From NORP240 sp046047495 (GTDB taxonomy: Bacteria > Pseudomonadota > Gammaproteobacteria > Pseudomonadales > Pseudohongiellaceae): a stretch of DNA of 64,000 nt. Made by a program: the position numbers and the translations under genes. The notes below the pieces were generated by a model. The model was given only the letters and a program-made list of their open reading frames with translations, was not told where the DNA came from and did no database searches. Positions 35,005 to 44,924 of this stretch are shown in pieces (the first letter of the stretch is position 1; each line of letters opens with the position of its first letter). Location: positions 124,001 through 188,000 of the forward strand of contig JBJOHV010000097.1 in the NCBI GenBank assembly GCA_046047495.1, given 5' to 3'.

Positions 35005-38000
35005 TCAGCTTCCCAGATAGCTGCGCAGGCGGGGCGGGGCAACCTTTCTCAGCAGCATCTGCTGGTACTGCCATTCACGGGCCGGATCCACCTCCCGTAA
35101 AAATACCACCTGTCCTGACTGCAGCACGGCAACCGGTACGCCCTGCTCAAACAGGATGCGGTTGTTGACCAGGCGCGGGAGCCGACTGGCAGGCATCAGC
35201 AGGGGCAGCAGGTTGAGCGGATCGGTGGCAGCCAGGCTGACCAGCTTCCCCGGGGCATCGGCTTCACCACGGGCCTGCCGACGCAGACTGTCCACCGTGG
35301 CAGGAAAGGCAAACTGCTCACCGCCAACCCCGGCAATGAAGTGTCCGCCCCGGACCTGACCCTGCAGCTCCAGGCGCCGGAGCACCCGCAGCAGAATGCG
35401 CCACGGAGGCGCCAGACTCTCCCGTTCCAGCACCCGCCGGAACACCACACCCCAACGCTGCAGGTAGATCAGGGCAAGGCGCTCCAACTGCCGGTCATCC
35501 AGGGGGAAATCTTCGGGTCCGACCTCAGCGGCCACCCGCCAACCATCGTCCAGCAATGCCCAGCGGCCGGCATCTTCGATCCCGAACATGGCACGGCGGC
35601 GACGCCGCAGGCCATTGCCCGGTTTCTTGTCCGCCGGGGTCAACAGGGCCCTCAGACCGGTGAAACTGTCGCTGGTGACCCGGCCGAGACTCACCAGCTC
35701 CGCCAGACCCTGTTCGATCTGGGCCTTCAGCAGGCCTGTGCGCCGCTGCATGTCACTGTAGAAGCTGGCGCCGTAATCCTTCAGGTCCTGCTCGATGAGA
35801 ACAGCCTCCCGTCCCGGCATGGCGGGCCCTGCCTCCGGTGTGGCAGCGGCACTGGCCAGGGCCTGCCAGATGTCCAGGTTTTCCCGGCACACCAGGGTGA
35901 TGGGGGTGGACTTGATGGGTCCGCTGCGTTTCCTGTCGCTGCCCTCCCGTGACGGGGATAACGGGCTGGCGAAACGCCCCCAGCTGGTCCGGCCACTGAT
36001 GCACATGACATCCAGCCAACCCGGGTCATAGTCAGTCACCCGGGTTGGCAGCAGATCCGACTCCCAGGCGGCGGCCGGGGCGGTCAGGCCATCCAGCAAC
36101 TGCAGGCTGTGCTGCAGGCGGGTCTGTCCGTCCAGCCGGTCGTCGCTGCCCGGCACTCCCGCCAGTTCATTGGCGGTTCGCAGATGGTGCAGGTCGAAAA
36201 GGAATTGCAGATAGACCTGCAGGGACACGGGTTTGATCTGCTGCCGGTGGGTTTCGATGGTGAGGCGGTGAATGCGCTGCAGCAGGCGTCGCTCACACCA
36301 TTCCAGCGGCCGTTCAGTGGGGGTCTGGGCGGCCGGCGCGGGGGTGAAATGACCCTGAAAGACGAATCCCTCGACCTCCAGTGCCAGCAAGGCGGCCTGT
36401 GCGGTCGCCATTGGCAGGCAGGCGTCGTCGGCCAGGCGGCAGGCCGTCACGGGACCCAGACCTTCCAGACGACCACGCAGGATTTCCCGCGCCGCATCCT
36501 CAACAGACCAGGTCTGGGCGGCCAGCTGGGCCGGCAGGCGCAAGCAGGGCTCCATGGCGGCGTCGGGATGGAGGGCCTGACCCTGTCGGATCCGTTCGGC
36601 GGCAAACCACAGGGCCTGCCCGCCGGGATGCAATGCCGCGACCCGTCCGGCGGCCCGCAGCTCAGCCAACCAGCCCGTGTAAGCCGGGTTCGCCATTTCC
36701 CGGGCGGTCATGAATCCCAGGCTCAGCAGGGCATCGTGCAATTCGTCGGCATTGCTGACCCAGGGCCAGGCCTGCTCCTGCACCTGGACGATGGCTGCTG
36801 CATCCAGCAGGGCGAAATTGTCCACCTCCGCCGGATCCAGCCAGCTCCGGTTGCGGATGGCATTGGTGCGCCGCTCCTCGAAGGGGGCATCGTCTAGAAA
36901 GGCATAGGGGCGGGCATTGATGATTTCCTGTGCAAACGGCGAGGGTTCCCGCAGGTCGCAGGCCAGCAGTTCCAGCTTGCGATTTTCGATGTCGCCAATG
37001 AGGGCCGCCAGGCTTGGGAAGTCCATGGCCTCGGTGAGGCAGTCACTGATGGTCTGATCCACCAAGGGGTGATCGGGAATCTGGCGTGCGCCCTGGATGT
37101 TTTCAAAGCAGGCGATCTGGTCGGGAAACACCTGCGCCACCAGATCTTCCGCATCCATGCGCTGAAACTGGGGTGGCACCCGTTTGCCGTTGCGGTTGCG
37201 CTGGATGGCCAGGGCGCGGGTGGCGTTCCAGCGCCAGCGCACTTCGAACATGGGGGCATCCAGCAGGGCCTGCACCAGCACGTCCCGCAGACTGTTGCTG
37301 TTGAGATAGCGGTAAACCTCCTCAAGGGGAAAACTGTGCACCGAGCCGAGGGAGATGACGATGCTGTCCTCGTTGGCAGCCGCCTGCAGTTCAAAATTGA
37401 AGGTGCGGCAGAATTTCTTGCGCAGGGCCAGTCCCCAACCCCGGTTTACCCGGCTGCCGAACGGTGAGTGGATCACCAGATGCATGTCCCCCACTTCGTC
37501 AAAGAAGCGCTCCATGACCAGGGTTTCCCGGGTCGGCATGACACCCAGGGCCTGCATGCCGCCATGCAGGTAGTCCACCAGCTGGGTGGCGGCGGCGGCG
37601 GGCAGACCGGTGGCATCCTGCAGCAGGCCCACGGTGGCCCCGGGTCCGTCGTTCAGCAGCCAATCCGCCACCATTCTGCGCAAACGGGACACGGCGGCGG
37701 ACAATTCGTTGCTGCGGCCCGGCCCCTCACCAAACCAGAACGGGATGGTAGGGGACATGCCCTGGGCATCCCGCACCCGCACCTTGAGACCATCGATGCG
37801 CAGCAGCTGCCAGGCATGGGTGCCGAGAGTGAACACATCTCCCGGCAAGGCCTCCAGGGCGAAATCCTCATTGAGGCTTCCCACCACGGTGTCATCCGGG
37901 TCCAGCACCACTTGATAATCGAACATGTCGGGGATGGCACCCCCGTTTGTGAGGGCCACCATGGCACTGCCGCGCCGTGCACGAACCCGGTCGTTCACCA

Positions 38001-39450
38001 GATCTAGGTGAAGATGGGTGCCACGTCGCCCGCGACGGGTTGTATAGCCTTCCGCCAACATGGCGATCAGGCTCCGGAAGCGCTCCGGACCAAGGTTCCG
38101 ATAGGGCCAGGCATTGGCGAACAACCCATGCAGGGCGGTGATGTCGCGGCCCTCGGGGTATTGCCCCTCGCTGTCGGGTGAGGCCACCTCGGCCACGATC
38201 TGTTGGCAGAGGATGTCCAGGGGCATCTCCGGCATTTCGATAAGATCCAGCTCGCCCTGGCGAATGCTGTGCAGCAGGGCCGTGCATTCCACGAGGTCGT
38301 CGCGGGTCAGGGGAAACAGAATGCCTTTGGGAGTGCCGTGCACCGAATGGCCGCTGCGACCTACCCGTTGCAGAAACGTGGCGATACGTTTGGGTGAGGC
38401 AAACTGCACCACCAGATCCACGGCGCCGATGTCGATGCCCAGCTCCATGGAGGCGGTGGCCACCAGCACCTTGAGCTGGCCTGCCTTGAGGCGCTGTTCG
38501 GCGCGCAGGCGGTGGTCCTTGCTCATGCTGCCATGGTGGGAACTGACCCGCTCCACCCCCAGACGCTCCGCGAGGGCCAGGGCCAGCCGTTCCGACAGGC
38601 GTCGCGTATTGACGAACACCAGGGTGGTGGCGTGCTGTTCGATGAGCTGCACCAGACGGGCGTAGAGTTCTTCCCACACCTCGTTGCTCATGAGGGCGCT
38701 GAGGGGCGAGCCCGGCACCTCCAGGGTGATGTCCAGATGGCGGCGATGGCCTGAATCCACGATCACGCAATCGGGTTTGCCGTCGTTCACGGCGCCCTGC
38801 CCCACCAGGTAGCTGGCCACCAGCTCCACGGGCTTCTGGGTGGCGGACAGGCCTATGCGCTGCAAGGGACGGCCCGTCAGGGCCTGCAGGCGTTGCAGGG
38901 ACAGGGCCAGATGGGAACCCCGTTTGTCCGCCAACAGGGCATGGATCTCGTCGACGATGACCTTGCCCACGGTACGCAGCATACGGCGGCCGCTGGCACT
39001 GGTCAGCAGCAGATACAGGGACTCGGGTGTGGTGACCAGGATGTGGGGCGGCAGTCTGGCCATCTTCTGGCGTTCGTTCTGAGGGGTGTCACCGGTGCGT
39101 ACCCCGACCCGGATATCCACCGGGGCATAACCCTGCAGATGCAGCTGTTCGGCGATGCCGTCCAGGGGCAGCTCCAGATTGCGGTGGATATCATTGCTGA
39201 GGGCCTTCAGGGGAGACACATAGAGCACCTGCACCCCATCCTCCAGATGCCGCTCCAGGCCCTGTTCCACCAGCTGGTTGATCATCACGTAAAAGGCGGC
39301 CAGGGTTTTGCCGCTGCCGGTGGGTGCGGCGATCAGGGTGTGACGTCCGGCCCGGATGGCCGGCCAGGCCTGCTGCTGGGCCGGGGTGGGATTGCCGAAT
39401 TGCTGGATGAACCAGTGGCGGCAGACGGGATGAAAGTCATCCAGGATCAT
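35005..39450 (-). CDS. lhr: Large helicase-related protein Lhr
   Basis: A superfamily 2 3'-5' DNA helicase of 1481 residues, involved in DNA repair. The N-terminal helicase core has Walker A APTGSGKTLAAF, DEIHAL (motif II), GLSATQ (III), VATASMELGID (V) and QRVGRSGHS (VI). A winged-helix and Lhr-core region follow, and the long C-terminal extension makes it the full-length Lhr of the E. coli type, not the short Lhr-core. I set the start at the ATG at 39450, ten bases after GGAG; an earlier ATG would add 19 residues. It is divergent from the signal peptidase gene. Confidence 0.94.
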   Translation of the reverse strand: MILDDFHPVCRHWFIQQFGNPTPAQQQAWPAIRAGRHTLIAAPTGSGKTLAAFYVMINQLVEQGLERHLEDGVQVLYVSPLKALSNDIHRNLELPLDGIAEQLHLQGYAPVDIRVGVRTGDTPQNERQKMARLPPHILVTTPESLYLLLTSASGRRMLRTVGKVIVDEIHALLADKRGSHLALSLQRLQALTGRPLQRIGLSATQKPVELVASYLVGQGAVNDGKPDCVIVDSGHRRHLDITLEVPGSPLSALMSNEVWEELYARLVQLIEQHATTLVFVNTRRLSERLALALAERLGVERVSSHHGSMSKDHRLRAEQRLKAGQLKVLVATASMELGIDIGAVDLVVQFASPKRIATFLQRVGRSGHSVHGTPKGILFPLTRDDLVECTALLHSIRQGELDLIEMPEMPLDILCQQIVAEVASPDSEGQYPEGRDITALHGLFANAWPYRNLGPERFRSLIAMLAEGYTTRRGRRGTHLHLDLVNDRVRARRGSAMVALTNGGAIPDMFDYQVVLDPDDTVVGSLNEDFALEALPGDVFTLGTHAWQLLRIDGLKVRVRDAQGMSPTIPFWFGEGPGRSNELSAAVSRLRRMVADWLLNDGPGATVGLLQDATGLPAAAATQLVDYLHGGMQALGVMPTRETLVMERFFDEVGDMHLVIHSPFGSRVNRGWGLALRKKFCRTFNFELQAAANEDSIVISLGSVHSFPLEEVYRYLNSNSLRDVLVQALLDAPMFEVRWRWNATRALAIQRNRNGKRVPPQFQRMDAEDLVAQVFPDQIACFENIQGARQIPDHPLVDQTISDCLTEAMDFPSLAALIGDIENRKLELLACDLREPSPFAQEIINARPYAFLDDAPFEERRTNAIRNRSWLDPAEVDNFALLDAAAIVQVQEQAWPWVSNADELHDALLSLGFMTAREMANPAYTGWLAELRAAGRVAALHPGGQALWFAAERIRQGQALHPDAAMEPCLRLPAQLAAQTWSVEDAAREILRGRLEGLGPVTACRLADDACLPMATAQAALLALEVEGFVFQGHFTPAPAAQTPTERPLEWCERRLLQRIHRLTIETHRQQIKPVSLQVYLQFLFDLHHLRTANELAGVPGSDDRLDGQTRLQHSLQLLDGLTAPAAAWESDLLPTRVTDYDPGWLDVMCISGRTSWGRFASPLSPSREGSDRKRSGPIKSTPITLVCRENLDIWQALASAAATPEAGPAMPGREAVLIEQDLKDYGASFYSDMQRRTGLLKAQIEQGLAELVSLGRVTSDSFTGLRALLTPADKKPGNGLRRRRRAMFGIEDAGRWALLDDGWRVAAEVGPEDFPLDDRQLERLALIYLQRWGVVFRRVLERESLAPPWRILLRVLRRLELQGQVRGGHFIAGVGGEQFAFPATVDSLRRQARGEADAPGKLVSLAATDPLNLLPLLMPASRLPRLVNNRILFEQGVPVAVLQSGQVVFLREVDPAREWQYQQMLLRKVAPPRLRSYLGS

Positions 39451-39555
39451 GGCGGGCTCCGTCGGAGGTCCGGTTTGCAGTGTTTTCAGGGTATTTGACA
39501 GTAACATACTTCACCGCTAGTGTTGCCTGTCGAACCGTTCTCCGGGGACCCGCCT

Positions 39556-40224
39556 ATGCTGGGCTTGCATGACAAACTGAAGTTGTTCTGGCGCGAAAAT
39601 CGCCAGTTCCTGTTCCTGCTGGCCTGTATCGTGTTCTTCAAAAGCGCCATTGCCGACCTCAGTTCCATATCCGGCGCCTCCATGCAACCCACCCTGCTGG
39701 ACGGCGACAAGGTGTGGGTCAACAAACTGGCCTATGACGTCAAGGTGCCGTTTACCGAGATCACCCTGGCGGCCGTGTCGGACCCGGCCCGGGGTGACAT
39801 CGTGATCATCGATTCCAGCGCCGCCGAGAAGCGCCTGGTGAAACGCATCATCGGCATTCCCGGCGACACCATCTACATGCAGAACAACGCGGTGGTGATC
39901 AACGGCCAGGCGGCCAACTACGAAGTGGTGAACCGGGATGACGATGCGGTGATCATCGTGGAGGAGTTGCCGGAACACGCCCATCAGGCCCAATTGTCCC
40001 AGCACTACGCCAATCGCACGGCCCGCAGTTTCGGCCCGGTCAGCGTGCCCGATGGCCAGTATTTCGTCCTCGGCGACAACCGGGACAACAGCGCCGACAG
40101 CCGTGTCTACAGTTTCGTGCCGAGAGAGGAAATCATCGGCCGCTCCAGCTCCGTGGTGTTTTCCCTGGACCGGGACAACAGCTTCCTGCCCCGTGGCGAC
40201 CGCTTCCTCGCCGATCTGCAGTAA
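39556..40224 (+). CDS. lepB: Signal peptidase I
   Basis: A 222-residue type I signal peptidase that removes export signals at the periplasmic face. It has one N-terminal membrane segment (FLFLLACIVFFKSAIADL), the catalytic Ser in SGASMQPTLLDGD, the catalytic Lys in KRLVKRIIGIPGD, and the later YFVLGDNRDNSADSR box. It is shorter than E. coli LepB and lacks its second membrane span, and no lepA or rnc is adjacent, so a second LepB may exist elsewhere. The ATG at 39556 follows GGGGAC; one at 39520 would add 12 residues. Confidence 0.92.
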   Translation: MLGLHDKLKLFWRENRQFLFLLACIVFFKSAIADLSSISGASMQPTLLDGDKVWVNKLAYDVKVPFTEITLAAVSDPARGDIVIIDSSAAEKRLVKRIIGIPGDTIYMQNNAVVINGQAANYEVVNRDDDAVIIVEELPEHAHQAQLSQHYANRTARSFGPVSVPDGQYFVLGDNRDNSADSRVYSFVPREEIIGRSSSVVFSLDRDNSFLPRGDRFLADLQ

Positions 40225-40316
40225 GCGGATCTCCAATCGCCGGGTCCGCGCAAGTTTTCCGTGCCCGGCAGGTCTACTGGCGGAACCATAACCAAGAATC
40301 CGTTCAGGAGCGCTCC

Positions 40317-40919
40317 ATGAAATTCCCCTTGTCCTTTTCACCTGTTTTTCCCTCGCTGCGAGGGCTCCTTCCTGCTGTCTGCGCCATCATCACCCTGTCC
40401 TGGTCCTCCCTGACTCTGGGCCAGGAATTCGTGTGGGCACCGGATTTGCCCCTGGGCGCCAGGATTCCCGCCATCGAGGCACCCAACCAGGACGGCCAGA
40501 TCAGGACCTTCGATGACCTCAAGGGTGACAAGGGGCTGCTGCTGATGTTCAGCCGCTCCTTTGACTGGTGCCCCTATTGCAAGCGCCAGCTGTCCCAGCT
40601 GGTGGAGGTGGCCGACCAGTTCGAGGCCATGGGATTCGGCATCGCCAGCATCACTTATGATCCCGTGGAGCTGCTCAAGGAAGTGGCCGAGGATGAGGAG
40701 ATCGTCTTTCAGCTGTTGCACGATGCCGATGTGAAGCACGTCAATGCCTTTGGCATCTTCAATACCCAGTATGAACCCGGCGACCGCGCCTATGGCATTC
40801 CCTACCCGGGGATCTTTCTGGTGGATCCCGACGGCGTGATCCGGTTCAAATTCGCCGAGGAGGACTACCGGGTCCGCCCCGACTTCTCCGACGTGCTGGC
40901 GGCTGCTGCAGCCATGTAA
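40317..40919 (+). CDS. Exported peroxiredoxin-like redoxin
   Basis: A 200-residue thioredoxin-fold protein of the AhpC/TSA-redoxin group with a signal peptide (cleavage near SLTLGQE). The active site is WCPYCKRQL, a CxxC arrangement, followed by IASITYDPVELL and GIPYPGIFLVDPDGVIRFK. It most likely works in the periplasm as a thiol peroxidase or disulfide reductase. The ATG follows GGAGCGCTCC. No electron-donor gene such as a DsbD homologue is adjacent. Confidence 0.85.
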   Translation: MKFPLSFSPVFPSLRGLLPAVCAIITLSWSSLTLGQEFVWAPDLPLGARIPAIEAPNQDGQIRTFDDLKGDKGLLLMFSRSFDWCPYCKRQLSQLVEVADQFEAMGFGIASITYDPVELLKEVAEDEEIVFQLLHDADVKHVNAFGIFNTQYEPGDRAYGIPYPGIFLVDPDGVIRFKFAEEDYRVRPDFSDVLAAAAAM

Positions 40920-41078
40920 ACCCCGCCGGCGGGTCAGGCCCCCCTGCCCTGCCGGCAACCTCCTCCCATCCCGCCGTCAACCCCGGGCCATCGACAGGCA
41001 TCCAAGCAGGACAGGCTTCCCATGGGGGCGCCCGACCTGTAACTTCGCCCTTTCGAAAAACAACCCGGATCACACTGC

Positions 41079-43331
41079 ATGACCGTCGCCGCAGCACTCT
41101 CCACCTCTCATCCCCTTGTCAAATCCTGGTCGCTGGCGCTGTGCCTGCTGAGCCTGTGGCTGCCGGCCGCCCTGGCCCAGGACGTGGCGAACTACGAGAT
41201 TCCCCGCATCAGTCAGCCGCCGGTCATCGACGGTGCCGTGGGGGAGCTGGAATGGGCCGCCGCCAGTCGCATCGTTCTGGATATCGAGGTGGAACCGGGC
41301 GAGAACATTGCGGCGCCGGTGACCGCCGACGCCCTGATCATGGAGGATGGAGAGACCCTGTACGTCGCCTTCATCGCCCACGACCCCGACACCAGCCAGA
41401 TCCGCGCCTTCCTGCGGGACCACGACAACGTGGGCAACAGCGACCGTATCGGGGTGGTGCTGGACACCTTCAACGATTCCCGCCGCGCCTACGTGTTCCT
41501 GGTCAATCCCTACGGCGTGCAATTCGACGCCATCAATGACGAGGTCAACAACCAGGAGGATGAAGCCTGGAATGCCATCTGGGACAGCGCGGGGCGCATC
41601 AACGACGACAACTACACGGTGGAGATGGCCATTCCCCTGAAGCAGCTGCGTTTCGCCCAGGGCCAGGAACTGCAGACCTGGGGCATCGATTTCGTCCGCC
41701 ATTATCCCCGCGGCCGCTCCTACCGCATCAGCCACATTCCCCGCGACCGCAATCTGTCCTGCTACCTGTGCAACATCAGCAAGGCCCAGGGGTTCGAATC
41801 ACTGGAGGCCGGCACCAATATCGAGATCATTCCCACCGTCACGGGCGCCCGCCACGAAACCCGGGACCCCCGCACCGACACCTGGGAAACCGGCGACTTC
41901 GATCCCGAAGCCAGCCTCGATCTGCGCTGGGGCATCACCCAGAACCTGTACCTGAATGCCACCCTCAACCCGGACTTCTCCCAGGTGGAGGCGGACAGCA
42001 CCCAGCTGGATACCAATACCACCTTCAGCCTCTACTACCCGGAGCGCCGCACTTTTTTCCTCGATGGCGCCGACTATTTCAACAGCTACCTCAACCTGGT
42101 GCACACCCGCAACATCGCCAATCCGGATTACGGACTGAAGCTCACGGGCAAGGAAGGGCGCCATGCCTACGGCCTGCTGACGGCCGACGACACCACCACC
42201 AGCTTTCTGATTCCCCGCGCCCTGGGGTCAAGTGTCGCTTCATTGCCGGATCAGCATAGCGAAGTTTCGGTGCTGCGTTATCGCTACGATGTGCTGGACA
42301 ACTCCTCCATCGGCGCCATCCTTACCGACCGGCGTGGCGATGGTTACAGCAATACGGTGGCCGGCATCGATGGTGTGTTCCAACTTGGGGCAAGTGACAC
42401 CTTGTACCTGCAGAGCCTGCGCTCCGAGTCGGAATATCCCGACTCCATCCAGCAGCGTTACCGGCAGAGCCCGCGCCTCAGCGATGATACCCATGTGCTG
42501 GAATACCGGCATCGCGACCGGCGCTGGGACTGGTTTGTCACCTATGTGGATTTTGGTGAGGACTTCCGCGCCGACATGGGTTTCGTCAATCAGGTGGACT
42601 ACCGCAAGATCACCACCCGCTTCGGGCATACCTGGCGCTGGGACCGGGACAACTTCTTCAACCGCATCTGGTTTGCCGCCGACTGGGACAAGACCTGGGA
42701 TCAATCGGGGCTGGTGCTGGAAGAGGAGACGGAATTCTTCATCGAAGCCAACGGACCGCTGCAGTCCTCCTATAACGGCTTGTTCGGTGGCAGCAAAACC
42801 TACTGGAACGGCAAATATTTCGACGAGCAGTTCAACCAGATCAATATCGGTGTGCGTCCGTCCGCCGACCTGTTCCTGCGTCTGTATTTCCGCCTCGAGG
42901 ACATCGTGGATTTCGCCAACACACGGCTCGGCCGGTCCTGGCGGCTGGGTCCCGAGCTGAGCTACAGCTTCGGCCCCCACCTGCAACTGAACCTGCAGCA
43001 CACCTGGCAGAAATTCAACGTGGACGGCGGGCGGCTGTTCACCGCCAGGCTCAACGATGCCAGGGTCAGCTACCAGTTCGATACCCGCAGTTTTCTGCGC
43101 TTCACCCTGCAACACACCGACCAGGAGCGGAATCCAGGCCTGTACATCAACCCCGTGCAACGCACCAATGAGGAGCTGGGCATGCAGCTGCTGTACAGCT
43201 ACAAACTGAATCCGTCCTCCCGCTTTTTCATCGGCTACTCCGATGCCAGTTTCCGTGACGATTCCTTCTCCACCCTGGAAAAAACCGGCCGCAGCGTGTT
43301 CGCCAAATTGAGTTATGCCTGGCAACCCTGA
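41079..43331 (+). CDS. DUF5916-like outer-membrane protein with CBM9-type N-terminal domain
   Basis: A 750-residue exported protein (signal peptide ending AALAQD). The N-terminal part (about 40-225) resembles family 9 carbohydrate-binding domains: PVIDGAVGELEWAAA and ETLYVAFIAHDPD. The rest has the features of DUF5916 proteins: NPDFSQVEADSTQLDTNT, YYPERRTFFLDGADYF and a long run of alternating beta-strands ending in an aromatic residue, as in outer-membrane barrels. Such proteins are widespread in marine bacteria and have no proven function. The 159 bases before it show no other gene. Confidence 0.85.
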   Translation: MTVAAALSTSHPLVKSWSLALCLLSLWLPAALAQDVANYEIPRISQPPVIDGAVGELEWAAASRIVLDIEVEPGENIAAPVTADALIMEDGETLYVAFIAHDPDTSQIRAFLRDHDNVGNSDRIGVVLDTFNDSRRAYVFLVNPYGVQFDAINDEVNNQEDEAWNAIWDSAGRINDDNYTVEMAIPLKQLRFAQGQELQTWGIDFVRHYPRGRSYRISHIPRDRNLSCYLCNISKAQGFESLEAGTNIEIIPTVTGARHETRDPRTDTWETGDFDPEASLDLRWGITQNLYLNATLNPDFSQVEADSTQLDTNTTFSLYYPERRTFFLDGADYFNSYLNLVHTRNIANPDYGLKLTGKEGRHAYGLLTADDTTTSFLIPRALGSSVASLPDQHSEVSVLRYRYDVLDNSSIGAILTDRRGDGYSNTVAGIDGVFQLGASDTLYLQSLRSESEYPDSIQQRYRQSPRLSDDTHVLEYRHRDRRWDWFVTYVDFGEDFRADMGFVNQVDYRKITTRFGHTWRWDRDNFFNRIWFAADWDKTWDQSGLVLEEETEFFIEANGPLQSSYNGLFGGSKTYWNGKYFDEQFNQINIGVRPSADLFLRLYFRLEDIVDFANTRLGRSWRLGPELSYSFGPHLQLNLQHTWQKFNVDGGRLFTARLNDARVSYQFDTRSFLRFTLQHTDQERNPGLYINPVQRTNEELGMQLLYSYKLNPSSRFFIGYSDASFRDDSFSTLEKTGRSVFAKLSYAWQP

Positions 43332-43401
43332 GCGCCTGTTCAAGCCCTGGGAGCCAGAGTAAACTAGCCCCCTCGTTCCGCCCGACACGGCAGTATTTTC
43401 C

Positions 43402-44493
43402 ATGGGTCAACAGACCGCCTTATACCAACAGCATCTCGATGCCGGCGCCCGCATGGTGGATTTTGCCGGCTGGGACATGCCCATCCACTACGGGTCCCAG
43501 ATCGAGGAGCACCATCAGGTCCGCACGGATGCGGGCATGTTCGATGTGTCCCATATGACCGTGGTGGATGTGCAGGGCGCCGATGCCGCGTTGTTTCTGC
43601 GCCACCTGCTGGCCAACGACGTGGCCAAGCTCAATGTGGTGGGCAAGGCACTGTATTCCGCCATGCTGAATGAGCAGGGTGGTGTCATCGATGACCTGAT
43701 CGTCTACCGCATGAATGAGGGTTATCGCCTGGTGGTCAACTGTGCCACCCGGGAGAAGGACCTGGCCTGGTTGCAGACCCAGGGCCGGTCGTTCGACGTG
43801 CGGATTCTGGAGCGACCGGAGCTGGCCATTCTGGCGGTCCACGGACCCAATTCCATCAAGCGGGTCTGCACCATACTGCCCGCGGACCAGGCGGACTCTG
43901 TCGCCACCCTGACGAATTTCCATGGCCGCGAACTGACGGCCGACTGGTTCATCGCCCGCACCGGTTACACCGGCGAAATGGGTCTGGAAATGATTTTTCC
44001 CGCCACCCAGGCGCCGGACATCTGGCAGCGATTGCTGGCCGCGGGTGTGAAGCCGGTAGGTCTGGGCGCCCGCGATACCCTGCGTCTGGAAGCCGGTATG
44101 AACCTGTACGGCCATGACATGGATGAATCCACCTCGCCGCTGGCCGCCAATATGGAGCAGACCATTGCCTGGGAACCGGAGGACCGGGACTTCATCGGCC
44201 GTCAGGCATTGCTGGAACACCTGCAGCAGCAACGGGAGGGTTCGTTGCCGATCCTGGTGGGTCTGGTACTGGAAACCCGCGGTGTGTTGCGTGAAGGTCA
44301 GCGGGTCATCACGGACCAGGGCGAAGGCATCATCACCAGCGGCAGTTTTTCACCCACATTGAAGCATTCCATCGCATTGGCTAGAATTCCCGCCAGCGCC
44401 CGCGACTGTCAGGTTGACCTCCGAGGCACCCCCACACCCGTCAGGATCGTAAAACCCCAGTTTGTCCGATTTGGGCAAAAAGTGTTTGTCTGA
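43402..44493 (+). CDS. gcvT: Glycine cleavage system T protein (aminomethyltransferase)
   Basis: Transfers the methylene group from the lipoyl arm of GcvH to tetrahydrofolate and releases ammonia. Recognised by VDFAGWDMPIHYGSQIEEH, FDVSHMTVVDVQG, the folate-site TGYTGEMGLEM and GLGARDTLRLEAGMNLYG. It has 363 residues, the normal size. It heads a gcvT-gcvH-gcvP run. No glycine riboswitch fits in the 70-base spacer before it. Confidence 0.97.
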   Translation: MGQQTALYQQHLDAGARMVDFAGWDMPIHYGSQIEEHHQVRTDAGMFDVSHMTVVDVQGADAALFLRHLLANDVAKLNVVGKALYSAMLNEQGGVIDDLIVYRMNEGYRLVVNCATREKDLAWLQTQGRSFDVRILERPELAILAVHGPNSIKRVCTILPADQADSVATLTNFHGRELTADWFIARTGYTGEMGLEMIFPATQAPDIWQRLLAAGVKPVGLGARDTLRLEAGMNLYGHDMDESTSPLAANMEQTIAWEPEDRDFIGRQALLEHLQQQREGSLPILVGLVLETRGVLREGQRVITDQGEGIITSGSFSPTLKHSIALARIPASARDCQVDLRGTPTPVRIVKPQFVRFGQKVFV

Positions 44494-44531
44494 ATTCCGT
44501 TTCACGGTTTGATGCACAAGAGGATTTCGAG

Positions 44532-44921
44532 TTGAGCAAAATTCCCGATGATCTGAAATACGCGAAATCCCACGAGTGGGTGCGGCTCGAGGATGACGGC
44601 ACCGTCACCATCGGCATCACCGACCACGCCCAGTCAGCCCTGGGCGACATCGTGTTCGTCGAGCTGCCCGAAGCGGGCGCCCAGGTGGCCGCCAGGGATG
44701 AGGTCGCAGTGGTGGAATCCGTGAAAGCCGCATCGGACATTTATGCTCCTCTGTCCGGCGAGATCATCGCAGTCAACAGGCTGCTCATGGACACACCGGA
44801 AACCGTCAACAGCTCTCCCTATGAGAATGGCTGGTTTTTCAAATTGCAGCCCAGTGACCCGGCCGAACTGGATGAGATGCTGGATGCAGCGGCCTACCGG
44901 GAAATCTGTGAGGAAGCATAG
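44532..44921 (+). CDS. gcvH: Glycine cleavage system H protein
   Basis: The lipoyl carrier of the glycine cleavage system. The lipoylated Lys is in VVESVKAASDIYAP, and the N-terminal YAKSHEWVRLEDDG and C-terminal NGWFFKLQPSD are typical. It has 129 residues and starts with a TTG after a GAGGA site, 38 bases after gcvT. Three bases separate it from gcvP, so the two are probably coupled. Confidence 0.97.
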   Translation: MSKIPDDLKYAKSHEWVRLEDDGTVTIGITDHAQSALGDIVFVELPEAGAQVAARDEVAVVESVKAASDIYAPLSGEIIAVNRLLMDTPETVNSSPYENGWFFKLQPSDPAELDEMLDAAAYREICEEA

Positions 44922-44924
44922 TCG